Assembly (NCBI GenBank): GCA_030148705.1
Contig: JASBSY010000018.1
Span: 62,001 to 126,000, forward strand
From: Pukyongia sp.
GTDB taxonomy: Bacteria; Bacteroidota; Bacteroidia; Flavobacteriales; Flavobacteriaceae
Direction of reading: 5' to 3'
Length of the DNA stretch: 64,000 nt
Numbering within the stretch: the stretch's first letter is position 1; every line of letters begins with the position of its first letter. Positions 1 to 8,253 of the stretch are shown here, piece after piece. Position numbers and translations under genes: made by a program. Under the pieces are notes generated by a model. The model worked only from the letters and a program-made list of their open reading frames with translations. It was not told where the DNA came from and searched no databases.

Positions 1-690
1 TACCTTATTGTTGCGCTGCTCTTAACATCCTCTTGTGCCGAACTTCAGGGCGTGGTGGGTTCCTTACCGGGACAAACGGGAATGGATCCGGCAATGATTG
101 GAAATGGCCTAAGGCAAGCTCTCGACTTCGGAATCGATAAGCAGGTAACCAAATTAACCCGTAAGGACGGCTTCTACAAAAACCCTTTGGTAAAGATTCT
201 ACTCCCCCAGGAACTACAGAAAGTCGATCGCACTTTAAGGGATATCGGACTCAGTAGTTTGGCAGATGAAGGGCTTAAGATGCTGAATCGCGCAGCCGAA
301 GACGCCGTGAAAGAAGCAACTCCTATTTTTGTTAATGCAGTTCGAGAAATAACGTTTAACGACGCGAGGAATATTTTACTGGGACCGGATAATGCAGCTA
401 CCAATTACCTTGAAAACAAAACGAACGCCGCATTATACGCCAGTTTTAATCCTGTAATTCATAACTCATTTTCAAAAGTTGGCGCCGATCAGATCTGGGC
501 CAATATTATCAACAAATACAACAGCATCCCATTTATGGATCCGGTTAACCCCGACCTTACCGACTATGTTACTAATAAAGCGTTAGAGGGGGTATATACA
601 ATGATTGCTGTGGAAGAAAAACGTATTCGTACAGATATCGCCGCACGTACCACCACCCTCCTTAAACAGGTTTTTGCGCTTCAGGATTAA
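1..690 (+). CDS. DUF4197 family lipoprotein (5' truncated)
   Basis: The reading frame is open from the first base and runs to TAA at 688-690, so the start codon lies left of the window; 229 residues are visible. The first visible residues are a hydrophobic stretch ending LLLTSSC followed by AELQG. This is the end of a lipoprotein signal peptide with its lipidated Cys, so the GTG at 52 is not the true start. The rest is a soluble, mostly helical domain matching my recollection of DUF4197 proteins (repeated conserved blocks around KNPLVKILLPQEL and the ending KQVFALQD). The function of this family is unknown. It probably sits on the periplasmic face of a membrane. Confidence 0.85.
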   Translation, partial: YLIVALLLTSSCAELQGVVGSLPGQTGMDPAMIGNGLRQALDFGIDKQVTKLTRKDGFYKNPLVKILLPQELQKVDRTLRDIGLSSLADEGLKMLNRAAEDAVKEATPIFVNAVREITFNDARNILLGPDNAATNYLENKTNAALYASFNPVIHNSFSKVGADQIWANIINKYNSIPFMDPVNPDLTDYVTNKALEGVYTMIAVEEKRIRTDIAARTTTLLKQVFALQD

Positions 691-799
691 ACGTTAAGAT
701 TTTAACGAAGACTACAGTACACCGAGCTTTTTTAATACGGATTTAACCCGATCTTAGCGGAAATTGTTATTAGTAGCCGGTAATTTTGTAATTAAAAAA

Positions 800-991
800 A
801 TGCTACACTGGTTTAAACCCAAAACTAAACTGGAGATACTGAAAGAACGTTACCGTATCCTTATGAAAAGATCGTTTCAAATTTCACCCTACAACGCCAG
901 TGAAAGTGAACGATTAATTCGCAAAGCGGAAAAGATTAAACAACAGATACAAGAATGTGAAAAGAAGAACAGGAATAACTTTGCCCATTAA
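800..991 (+). CDS. Lacal_2735 family small protein
   Basis: A 63-residue basic, helical protein. I chose the ATG at 800 over an in-frame upstream TTG at 764 because family members begin with MLHWFKP or similar. The pattern KLxxRYRxLMKxSFxxS followed by SExxRxxAEKIxxQI is typical of the small Flavobacteriaceae family that I know as Lacal_2735; its function is unknown. Two amphipathic helices are likely, with no signal peptide. It ends four bases into the convergent metal-receptor gene. Confidence 0.7.
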   Translation: MLHWFKPKTKLEILKERYRILMKRSFQISPYNASESERLIRKAEKIKQQIQECEKKNRNNFAH

Positions 992-1758
992 ATTTCCAAC
1001 CGAAGGAAATAATCGAAGGCATCACGAATACGCGATCCAAACCAACTAAAATATTCTCCATCTACTAAACGACAGGGAATTTCGGTTTTACTGTTCAGAA
1101 AATCGGCATGCTCTTGTTTAAATGGAAAAGGTTCGGTCGATAATAAAATTAGATCGCTGCCCCGAAGCTGGTCTATACTCACTTCCGGATAGCGACTTTC
1201 TTCGATATGGTTAATATAACCGTTAAGCTCCAGCATATGATTGATAAAGGTATTTTGTCCGGCCGCCATGTAGGGATCTCTCCAGATAAGGTATACGACC
1301 CTCAAGGCTTCCCTGTTTTGAATCTTTTTTAAAAATGCATCCCTGGCAGTCTGAATATTCTTAATTACAACGTCCGCAACAGCTTCAACTTCCAGTATTA
1401 AGCCCAGGTCCTGTATCAGTTTCAAGGTATCGTCAATGCTAACGATATCGCTGATGTAAACAGGTGCTATACGCTCCAATTGCTGAACCGTTTCCGGGGT
1501 ATTTTCTTCCTTATTGCATAGAATAAAATCGGGAGAAAGTGTTTCCACTTTGTCGAGGCGAACAGACTTTGTACCCCCTACAACCACTTTTCGACGTATT
1601 AGTCCAGGAGGATGCACACAAAATTTAGTAATTCCAACCAGGCTATCTTCCAATCCCAGATCCACGAGCAATTCGGTTTGTGAAGGTACCATGGAAATAA
1701 TCCGCCGAACCGGACTATGAAGTGTTATAGTTCGTCCAAGTTGATCAACTACGCGCAT
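988..1758 (-). CDS. Helical-backbone metal receptor (BtuF-like, no signal peptide)
   Basis: A 256-residue protein of the Peripla_BP_2 fold. It begins with a VVDQLGRTITL strand and the block RIISMVPSQTELLVDLGL, as in cobalamin- or siderophore-binding receptors. A long connecting helix follows around residues 110-150, then a second lobe containing VVYLIWRDPYMAAG. Family members usually deliver cobalamin or chelated iron to an ABC importer. This copy has no signal peptide and no transporter gene beside it, which is common for Bacteroidota members of this family and leaves the ligand open. Its start overlaps the end of pyrF by 14 bases, so it is translated from the pyrF mRNA. Confidence 0.75.
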   Translation of the reverse strand: MRVVDQLGRTITLHSPVRRIISMVPSQTELLVDLGLEDSLVGITKFCVHPPGLIRRKVVVGGTKSVRLDKVETLSPDFILCNKEENTPETVQQLERIAPVYISDIVSIDDTLKLIQDLGLILEVEAVADVVIKNIQTARDAFLKKIQNREALRVVYLIWRDPYMAAGQNTFINHMLELNGYINHIEESRYPEVSIDQLRGSDLILLSTEPFPFKQEHADFLNSKTEIPCRLVDGEYFSWFGSRIRDAFDYFLRLEI

Positions 1759-2566
1759 CTAAGACAGCTTTCATTTGCCGTTGAATGTCCCGGGCTGCAG
1801 TGGCAGCGGCAGCGGCAAAATCCTTACCATTGGATGCATAGATAATGGCCCGGGAAGAATTGACAAGTAATCCTACATCCGAATTCAGACCATAACGACA
1901 TACCTCGGCCAGGTCACCTCCCTGCGCACCAACGCCCGGAATGAGGAGAAAATTATCAGGCGCAAGCTTCCTGATTTCAGAAAGATATTCGGCTTTGGTT
2001 GCCCCGACAACATACATTAGCCGGTCTGAATTATTCCATTTAAGGGAGGTTTTAATCACTTCTTTATAAAGTTCAAGACCATCGATACGCTTCGTTTGAA
2101 ATTCGAAGGCACCTTCGTTGGAAGTCAACGCGAGCAAAATTGTGTACTTATTGTCGAAAGCGAGGAACGGTTCAACCGAATCCCTGCCCATATACGGAGC
2201 GACGGTGACACTGTTGAAATTAAGATCTTCGAAAAAAGCCTTTGCGTACATTCTTGATGTGTTGCCAATATCCCCTCGTTTTGCATCGGCTATGGTAAAA
2301 ATTTCCGGATAGTTTTCATTCAGGTATGATATTGTCTTTTCCAAAGACTTCCATCCAGAAAGGCCATATGCTTCGTAAAAAGCAGTATTGGGTTTATAGG
2401 AAACAGCCAGTTGATGCGTGGCATCGATAATGGCTTTATTGAATTCGAAAATAGGGTCTTCGCTATTCAATAAATGAGTTGGAATTTTCTCAAGATCAAC
2501 ATCCAGACCTATACACAGAAACGACTCCTTCTTGTAGATTTGATCGATTAGATGTTTTAATTCCAT
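1745..2566 (-). CDS. pyrF: Orotidine-5'-phosphate decarboxylase
   Basis: Converts OMP to UMP, the last step of de novo pyrimidine synthesis, in the cytoplasm. The 273-residue length and the motif ADAKRGDIGNTS near residue 93 mark the longer group-2 OMP decarboxylases; the Asp and Lys residues in it are catalytic. The phosphate-binding end LIPGVGAQGGD and a following LVNSSRAI are also present. It lies two bases downstream of prfA and overlaps the next gene, so it belongs to a prfA-pyrF-receptor operon. pyrE, another pyrimidine gene, lies far away at about 34 kb. Confidence 0.95.
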   Translation of the reverse strand: MELKHLIDQIYKKESFLCIGLDVDLEKIPTHLLNSEDPIFEFNKAIIDATHQLAVSYKPNTAFYEAYGLSGWKSLEKTISYLNENYPEIFTIADAKRGDIGNTSRMYAKAFFEDLNFNSVTVAPYMGRDSVEPFLAFDNKYTILLALTSNEGAFEFQTKRIDGLELYKEVIKTSLKWNNSDRLMYVVGATKAEYLSEIRKLAPDNFLLIPGVGAQGGDLAEVCRYGLNSDVGLLVNSSRAIIYASNGKDFAAAAATAARDIQRQMKAVLDARS

Positions 2567-2568
2567 AT

Positions 2569-3645
2569 TTAAAAGGTTTCGCCTGCTTCCTTCAACTTTT
2601 CTGTATTACTCACTAATTGTAATTCATCGATAATCTTTTGAATATCGCCATCGATGATGTTTCCAAGGTCGTACAAGGTGAGGTTTATTCGGTGGTCGGT
2701 TACCCTGCCCTGTGGATAATTGTAGGTTCGAATTTTTGCGCTCCTGTCGCCACTGGTTACCATCGAACCTCTTTTTTCGGCATCTTCAGCCTGTTTTTTG
2801 GCTAACTCACGATCGTAAAGTCTGGACCGCAACACCTTAAAAGCTTTCTCCTTGTTTTTATGCTGCGACTTCTGATCCTGGCATTGGGCCACCAGGCCTG
2901 TGGGTTCGTGAGTAAGTCGTACGGCCGAATAGGTGGTATTTACAGACTGACCCCCCGGTCCCGAGGAACAAAAATAATCCACCCTTACATCTTTAGGATC
3001 TATCTCCACGTCGAACTCTTCGGCTTCCGGGAAGACCATAACCGTAGCCGCACTGGTGTGCACACGACCCTGAGTCTCGGTTTGGGGAACTCGTTGAACG
3101 CGATGAACACCGGCTTCGAATTTCAGGATGCCGTAGACATCCTCACCTTCCACTTCAAATTGTATTTCCTTGTATCCTCCACTGGTACCTTCGCTAAAAT
3201 CGACCACATTTACCCTCCAGCCTTTACTTTCACAGTATTTACTGTACATTCGGTAAAGATCGCCGGCAAATATACTGGCTTCATCCCCACCTGTACCTGC
3301 CCGTATCTCCATAACTGCATTCTTGGCGTCTTCGGGGTCTTTGGGAACCAGTAAGAATTTAATCTCATCCTCCAGGGTATCAATCTTCTCCCTGGCCTCT
3401 TCCAATTGCATTTTGGCCATTTCTATCATTTCGTCGTCCCCGCTTTCCTTGATAATTTCCTCAGCTTCACTTAATCGCTCGTTGGCAGTTAGATATTCCT
3501 CCCGTTTATCCATTAACAATCTCAGGTCCTTATACTCTTTATTCAATTGGACATAACGCTTTTGGTCTGTGATTATCTCGGGTTGAATAATAAGATCACT
3601 AACCTCGTCGAAACGCTGTTTAACTATTTGAAGTTTTTCTAACAT
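2569..3645 (-). CDS. prfA: Peptide chain release factor 1
   Basis: Terminates translation at UAA and UAG codons. The 358-residue length is standard. The N-terminal coiled-coil domain spans about residues 1-110 and is followed by the PCRF block with RAGTGGDEA. The codon-recognition loop reads VPQTETQGR (PxT type, residues about 187-189). The catalytic GGQ motif lies at residues 231-233, within [10 protein letters not shown], and its Gln is normally methylated by PrmC. The ATG is preceded by a 65-bp gap after purM, so the two may or may not share a transcript. Confidence 0.97.
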   Translation of the reverse strand: MLEKLQIVKQRFDEVSDLIIQPEIITDQKRYVQLNKEYKDLRLLMDKREEYLTANERLSEAEEIIKESGDDEMIEMAKMQLEEAREKIDTLEDEIKFLLVPKDPEDAKNAVMEIRAGTGGDEASIFAGDLYRMYSKYCESKGWRVNVVDFSEGTSGGYKEIQFEVEGEDVYGILKFEAGVHRVQRVPQTETQGRVHTSAATVMVFPEAEEFDVEIDPKDVRVDYFCSSGPGGQSVNTTYSAVRLTHEPTGLVAQCQDQKSQHKNKEKAFKVLRSRLYDRELAKKQAEDAEKRGSMVTSGDRSAKIRTYNYPQGRVTDHRINLTLYDLGNIIDGDIQKIIDELQLVSNTEKLKEAGETF

Positions 3646-3710
3646 AGATGTTTGATAAGCCTATAAATTTACGATAATTACTGTTTTTAGCAGTGATTGC
3701 CTCAGCCCAT

Positions 3711-4889
3711 TTAATAGTTGAATGTTCCCATAGGGGTTGAAATAGTGAGTTTCTTTTCTGAAGATTCTTCCACTCGTCCTACTATCTGTGCATCCACACC
3801 AAATGATGCGGACACCTCTATTATCTGTTCAGCAACCTCTTCCGAAACATAAAACTCCATACGATGGCCCATATTAAAAACCTGGTACATTTCTTTCCAG
3901 TCGGTCTTACTCTCCTGTTGTATGAGTTTGAAGAGTGGCGGAACTTCGAATAAATTATCTTTTATAACGTGAAGCTCGTCTATGAAATGCAGTATTTTCG
4001 TCTGTGCACCACCGCTACAGTGAATCATTCCATGGATGTTGTGGTTCCCTATTCGTTCCAGAACGGCTTTCACCACGGGGGCATAGGTGCGTGTAGGTGA
4101 AAGTACCAGTTTACCGGCATCCAGCGGACTGTCGGTAACACTGTCGGTTAGTTTTTTACTTCCGGCATAGACCAAATCGTACGGAACCTCACTGTCGAAA
4201 CTCTCCGGATACTTTGCAGCAAGGTATTTACCGAAGACGTCATGACGGGCAGAAGTAAGCCCGTTACTTCCCATGCCCCCGTTGTATTCCTTTTCATACG
4301 TAGCCTGCCCGAAAGAGGCCAGACCAACGATTACATCTCCGGCCTGAATATTCGCGTTATTTATTACATCCTTGCGTTTTATACGTGCAGTAACTGTTGA
4401 ATCCACTATGATTGTGCGGACAAGGTCGCCAACATCGGCAGTTTCCCCTCCCGTTGAATGAATTTGTACTCCAAACTGAGCAAGTTCCGCGATTAGCTCT
4501 TCAGTACCGCTGATAATAGCCGAAATAACTTCTCCCGGGATCCGGTTCTTATTGCGGCCGATGGTAGAAGATAAAATAATATTATCGGTTGCTCCTACAC
4601 AGAGAAGGTCGTCAATATTCATTATCAGCGCATCTTGTGCAATACCTTTCCAAACACTTAAATCGCCGGTTTCCCTCCAGTACATATAGGCAAGAGATGA
4701 CTTAGTGCCGGCGCCGTCGGCGTGCATTACGAGGCAATAATCTTCATCATTGCTGAGATAATCCGGAACGATTTTACAAAATGCCTTGGGAAACAAACCT
4801 TTATCGACATTTTCTATGGCTTTATGCACCTCTTCCTTGGAAGCTGAAACTCCGCGTTGTGCATACCTCTTTGAAATTTCCTGGCTCAT
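3711..4889 (-). CDS. purM: Phosphoribosylformylglycinamidine cyclo-ligase (AIR synthase), Bacteroidota long form
   Basis: The likely role is the ATP-dependent closure of FGAM to AIR in purine synthesis. The N terminus carries RYAQRGVSASKEEV, and the ATP/substrate loop reads HADGAGTKSSLAY. STGGETADVGD and a conserved Asn/Asp core (IMNIDDLLCVGA) follow. At 392 residues it is longer than the roughly 345-residue E. coli PurM. Bacteroidota homologues share this length and are often labelled only AIR synthase-related, so the exact reaction is an inference. It has its own candidate -7 box at 4904-4911. Confidence 0.88.
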   Translation of the reverse strand: MSQEISKRYAQRGVSASKEEVHKAIENVDKGLFPKAFCKIVPDYLSNDEDYCLVMHADGAGTKSSLAYMYWRETGDLSVWKGIAQDALIMNIDDLLCVGATDNIILSSTIGRNKNRIPGEVISAIISGTEELIAELAQFGVQIHSTGGETADVGDLVRTIIVDSTVTARIKRKDVINNANIQAGDVIVGLASFGQATYEKEYNGGMGSNGLTSARHDVFGKYLAAKYPESFDSEVPYDLVYAGSKKLTDSVTDSPLDAGKLVLSPTRTYAPVVKAVLERIGNHNIHGMIHCSGGAQTKILHFIDELHVIKDNLFEVPPLFKLIQQESKTDWKEMYQVFNMGHRMEFYVSEEVAEQIIEVSASFGVDAQIVGRVEESSEKKLTISTPMGTFNY

Positions 4890-4903
4890 AGCTCGATTTG
4901 CTA

Positions 4904-4911
4904 CAAAAATA
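4904..4911 (-). promoter_or_regulatory. Candidate -7 promoter box for purM
   Basis: Read on the minus strand the sequence is TATTTTTG, a match to the Bacteroidota -7 consensus TAnnTTTG. It ends 14 bases before the purM ATG. I did not find a convincing -33 TTTG at the expected distance. Confidence 0.45.
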
Positions 4912-4920
4912 GTAATAAAA

Positions 4921-4943
4921 AAAAGCCCACATAGTGAGCTTTT
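4921..4943 (-). terminator. Terminator after the curli operon
   Basis: AAAAGCCCAC, loop ATA, then GTGAGCTTTT forms a 10-bp stem with one mismatch. The A-rich run at 4913-4924 becomes a U tract on the minus strand. It lies about 20 bases beyond the stop of the last curli-operon gene. Confidence 0.65.
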
Positions 4944-4961
4944 AATATTCTTTATTGATTT

Positions 4962-6452
4962 TTATTCCCAATCCGGCATAAAGGCATTTTCAAAGAGCAG
5001 GTCTCTGCTGTCTTCAAGGATTTCTATCGAATATACGTTCCGTTGAGATATTCCGTCATTCGATGTATTGGTGAAAATCACGAAGGCTTCATTTGGAGAG
5101 AATATTGGCTCAAGGTCATTGGTACCACCCGGTTTCTCATCTCCCGAGACATCAATGGTTGTTCCGGCTACCATATCGTAAATAAACATCCTTGAATCCA
5201 GTCTTCGATATGTGGCAGCCTCGAAGCCCGTAACATCGTAAGCATAAAGGATCTGTTGGTTGGTTACCGACAAGCTCAAACCACTAACGGCTCCATCGAC
5301 ACCGGATAATATGGTGTCTTGTACATTGCCATTAAAATCTATAGTAAAGATTTCAACATCGTAACCGTCCAGGTTGTTTGTTTTAAGAACGATAAGATTG
5401 GTATTCTCACTAACTGCGACCTCAGAAATCAGGGAACCATCGGGAGTTTGATATACCAACTGTACCGACTGGCCATTGGTTGTAATCCTGTATAATTTAT
5501 CAAACTGCGGGAAATAGATTCTGTCTGTATCGGCCGGCCAGGAGAAATTGATCTCGTTTAAGTTAAAGCCGTTAGGCTTGAAAGTGGAAGTCACCTGGAA
5601 CTTTTCGCTTCCGTCCCTGTTCATGGTAAATATATCAACATCGGCTCCATTACTTTGCAAATAAGCAATCTTGTTACCTGCCACATGTCGTCGCGGTCTG
5701 TAACTATTAACCTCCTGTGAGGTCAATTGGAATTCATTTCCTTCTTCGTCTGCCGAAAATATAACATTGTTTTCCCCAATTTTTCGTACAAAAAGGAACC
5801 GATTATCAACCGGGGCTTCCATTACTTCAAAAGTTCCTATCGGACTAATTACCGGGTCATTTATATCGTCGGAAGCGGTTACCTGCCAGAAATATTTCGC
5901 TCCCAGCATTAGCGGGGAATAAGTAAGTGTAGTATCGGTTAGTTCTTCGAATAGCAGCACATCATTGTTCTGATCGTTCCTCAATTCGAGTGTATATTCC
6001 AGAGGATCCCCTTCAGGATCGACCGAAGTCCAACTAAAAACAGCTTCAATACTTGGCAATACTTCATTCTCTTCGGGTGAAAGTAGAACGGGAGCAGATG
6101 GTGGCCTGTTGTTAGCCGTAGAGACCAGCAATTCGAAAACGACGTTACTGGTGGCATTTCCATTTATTGTGGCCGGTTCGAAATCGGCGAGATAGCCGTC
6201 TTTTTTAGCCTGAACACTATAATCACCAACTGCGATATCGTTAATCGTGAAACGGCCCTGGTCATCGGTGAATACGGTACTTGAAACCGGATCGGTCGAT
6301 ATTTTAACGTCTGCCAGCGGTTCATTTGTTCCCGATGCCACAACCTGTCCTTTTAGCGTACCAAACTCATTTTCGCTAATTTTATCTTCATTACAGGAAA
6401 ACAAAAGTATCAATACCACTCCTATTAACTTTACATTTAAAAACCTTTCCAT
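4962..6452 (-). CDS. Curli-operon lipoprotein: carboxypeptidase-regulatory + FN3-like + TolB-type beta-propeller
   Basis: A 496-residue lipoprotein with its lipobox LLFSC at Cys20. The order of domains is a carboxypeptidase regulatory-like beta-sandwich at about 30-110 (TLKGQVVASGTNEPL), then a fibronectin III-like domain at about 115-215 that begins RPPSAPVLLSP. A C-terminal region at about 220-496 contains repeated blades of the type IAYLQSNGADVDIFTMN, as in TolB/PD40 propellers. It starts 10 bases after csgG, so it is the last gene of the curli operon. It has no E. coli counterpart. An accessory role at the outer membrane, such as fibre anchoring or quality control, is my inference from position and lipidation. 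Confidence 0.8.
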   Translation of the reverse strand: MERFLNVKLIGVVLILLFSCNEDKISENEFGTLKGQVVASGTNEPLADVKISTDPVSSTVFTDDQGRFTINDIAVGDYSVQAKKDGYLADFEPATINGNATSNVVFELLVSTANNRPPSAPVLLSPEENEVLPSIEAVFSWTSVDPEGDPLEYTLELRNDQNNDVLLFEELTDTTLTYSPLMLGAKYFWQVTASDDINDPVISPIGTFEVMEAPVDNRFLFVRKIGENNVIFSADEEGNEFQLTSQEVNSYRPRRHVAGNKIAYLQSNGADVDIFTMNRDGSEKFQVTSTFKPNGFNLNEINFSWPADTDRIYFPQFDKLYRITTNGQSVQLVYQTPDGSLISEVAVSENTNLIVLKTNNLDGYDVEIFTIDFNGNVQDTILSGVDGAVSGLSLSVTNQQILYAYDVTGFEAATYRRLDSRMFIYDMVAGTTIDVSGDEKPGGTNDLEPIFSPNEAFVIFTNTSNDGISQRNVYSIEILEDSRDLLFENAFMPDWE

Positions 6453-6462
6453 GATAAATTCG

Positions 6463-7869
6463 CTATTTGTTAGTTTTTAGTTTAGTTTTTTTAGAGCCGA
6501 AATGGTAATTGATCCCGGCGGCAAAAGTGAAATAAAAGTCATCTCTTCTTCCGCTGATCTGATTATCTATTTTGTCTGAAAACGTGGCATTCCACGCCCC
6601 GTTAGCTGTAAATGATATTCGATCCGATACGGCAAATTCCAGTCCGGCTCCCGCTTTCATTTGAAAGAAGGTATCGAATTTCTGCAAGTACAGAGCCGGA
6701 TCATTATCGGCGAACAGCATAAATCCGGGGCCGGCAAAAACATAAGGAGCAAGCCTGTCGTGCGGTAACAGGTTATATTCCACCAGAACAGATTCGCTAA
6801 TCCACCAATGGCTAGTCTCCTGGGTGGAATTCAATCTGAATATCTGTATGGATGTTCCAAGACTAAACCCGGGAAGGAACCTGTATTTATAACCTAATTC
6901 AAAATTGTAATCCACAATTCCGCTCGAAAAATCACCGTCTACATAAGCCACCCCTGCGGCTGCATTCATGGTATGTCTGTAGTCGTGTTTTAAGAATTCT
7001 CTTTCATAAAGTGCTGTGGAAGCTTCAAGTTCCTGTTCGAGCAGGTATTGATCCACCAGTTCTTTATTCTTTTCAGGACCTTCTGCTGTAGACCACAACG
7101 AATCTTTAATCCCTTCGAGAATAAGCACTTCAACTGCTTTTTCGATAGCTTCCTGTACTGCAAGCTGGGTAGGTTCGTTTTTCGTGAATCCGGTTTCGGC
7201 TTCCAGTAACTTCTGAAAACTCACGTATCGGAAAATGCCCACATCCACTGCCTGCGACAGTATGGTCTTCGACACATTCACGGTTTTTAAAATTTCTCCG
7301 GTAGAAGTAGAAACAGCTCGAAGGTATATAGTTATCCGGTCCTGCCGGTACTGAGACGAACCGCCTACCCCGAAATATCGGGCTCCCACACCACCGGTAA
7401 GGATGTTGGTATCGTAGGAGATTACCCCTCCTTCGAGCAACATTCCTGCGAAAAGCAAGGGACTCATTCGTTGATTTTGCTCCGAACTACCCAGATATTC
7501 CTGTCGGGTAGTTCGAATAATATTCCTTTCGTTAAGCAGGTTCTGCAGGTTCTCCCGCTCAATAGGTGTAAACCAGTTGGAATCTTCCAGTGCTTTAATA
7601 AGGATGGTAGTTGCGCCCTGGGTTACCGCAGTACTGAAGGTGCTTCCGGTTTCAATACTCTTGTACTGCCCGGTTTGATCCTTGAAATTATAAACCCCAA
7701 CTACGATAGGAGAAGCTGGGGCGGGAAGTTCCTTGAGAATACTGGTTAACTTTGTGTCTTCGGCAATCCTTGCTTTTTGGACGCCGGTTGGTTGGTTATA
7801 ATAGGCTCCGCAACTGCTTAACGCCAGAATTAAGAAAAGCAGTCCGGCTATTTGTAAAAACTTTCTCAT
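6463..7869 (-). CDS. csgG: Curli secretion channel CsgG with C-terminal beta-barrel-like domain
   Basis: A lipoprotein pore that exports curlin subunits across the outer membrane. The ATG at 7869 is preferred over one at 7890 because it places the signal peptide correctly (lipobox LSSC, Cys20) and avoids overlap with csgF. Residues 20-265 match CsgG closely: VYNFKDQTGQ, NLLNERNIIR, GGVGARYFG and LLEAETGFTKNEP. In the constriction loop the Phe is kept (Phe78) while the neighbouring Asn of E. coli is Thr. A helical linker at about 265-295 leads to residues 300-468, which are not in E. coli CsgG (277 aa). These read as alternating strands ending in INYHFG, like a small outer-membrane barrel. Confidence 0.93.
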   Translation of the reverse strand: MRKFLQIAGLLFLILALSSCGAYYNQPTGVQKARIAEDTKLTSILKELPAPASPIVVGVYNFKDQTGQYKSIETGSTFSTAVTQGATTILIKALEDSNWFTPIERENLQNLLNERNIIRTTRQEYLGSSEQNQRMSPLLFAGMLLEGGVISYDTNILTGGVGARYFGVGGSSQYRQDRITIYLRAVSTSTGEILKTVNVSKTILSQAVDVGIFRYVSFQKLLEAETGFTKNEPTQLAVQEAIEKAVEVLILEGIKDSLWSTAEGPEKNKELVDQYLLEQELEASTALYEREFLKHDYRHTMNAAAGVAYVDGDFSSGIVDYNFELGYKYRFLPGFSLGTSIQIFRLNSTQETSHWWISESVLVEYNLLPHDRLAPYVFAGPGFMLFADNDPALYLQKFDTFFQMKAGAGLEFAVSDRISFTANGAWNATFSDKIDNQISGRRDDFYFTFAAGINYHFGSKKTKLKTNK

Positions 7870-7873
7870 ACGA

Positions 7874-8242
7874 TTATCCGTTTGGAACAATTATCTGTGT
7901 TTGTTCACCCGTTAATATATCCAGAACATTGATTACTAATCCTTCGGTAGATTCGAACACCTCGTATTCGAAGTTTCCGGACTGGGACGTTCCTAACGGA
8001 GGAGTTCCACCTCCAAACTGGTTTGTGAACTGATTACCCAAACTACTATTCAATCCGGATAAATTGTCAAACCCGGTAAATGAATCATTTTCAAAAGGGT
8101 TCTGGGAGTTAGCCGAATTCAGAAGCCAGGTATAGTTAAAGGGATCTCCTCCAAAAGCCGGATTCACCGGGGTATACACCAGTTGCTGTCCAAAACTATA
8201 GCCGGAAAAAGTTAGAAATAGTACTAAGAATAACGTTCTCAT
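7874..8242 (-). CDS. csgF: Curli assembly factor CsgF
   Basis: A secreted protein that docks in the CsgG channel and couples subunit export to nucleation at the cell surface. The 122 residues begin with a Sec signal peptide cleaved near SFG/QQ at about residue 18. The mature N terminus, the part that plugs CsgG in E. coli, keeps the NPAFGGDPFN and LLNSANSQN pattern of the family. The C-terminal half (from about residue 65) is more divergent and ends TGEQTQIIVPNG. It sits between csgE and csgG, with 11-bp and 4-bp gaps. Confidence 0.93.
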   Translation of the reverse strand: MRTLFLVLFLTFSGYSFGQQLVYTPVNPAFGGDPFNYTWLLNSANSQNPFENDSFTGFDNLSGLNSSLGNQFTNQFGGGTPPLGTSQSGNFEYEVFESTEGLVINVLDILTGEQTQIIVPNG

Positions 8243-8253
8243 GATAATATAAG

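Noticed and set aside
2860-3354. 164-residue open frame opposite prfA
   Set aside because: It is an antisense shadow of the strongly conserved prfA sequence, with no start context or family-like composition.
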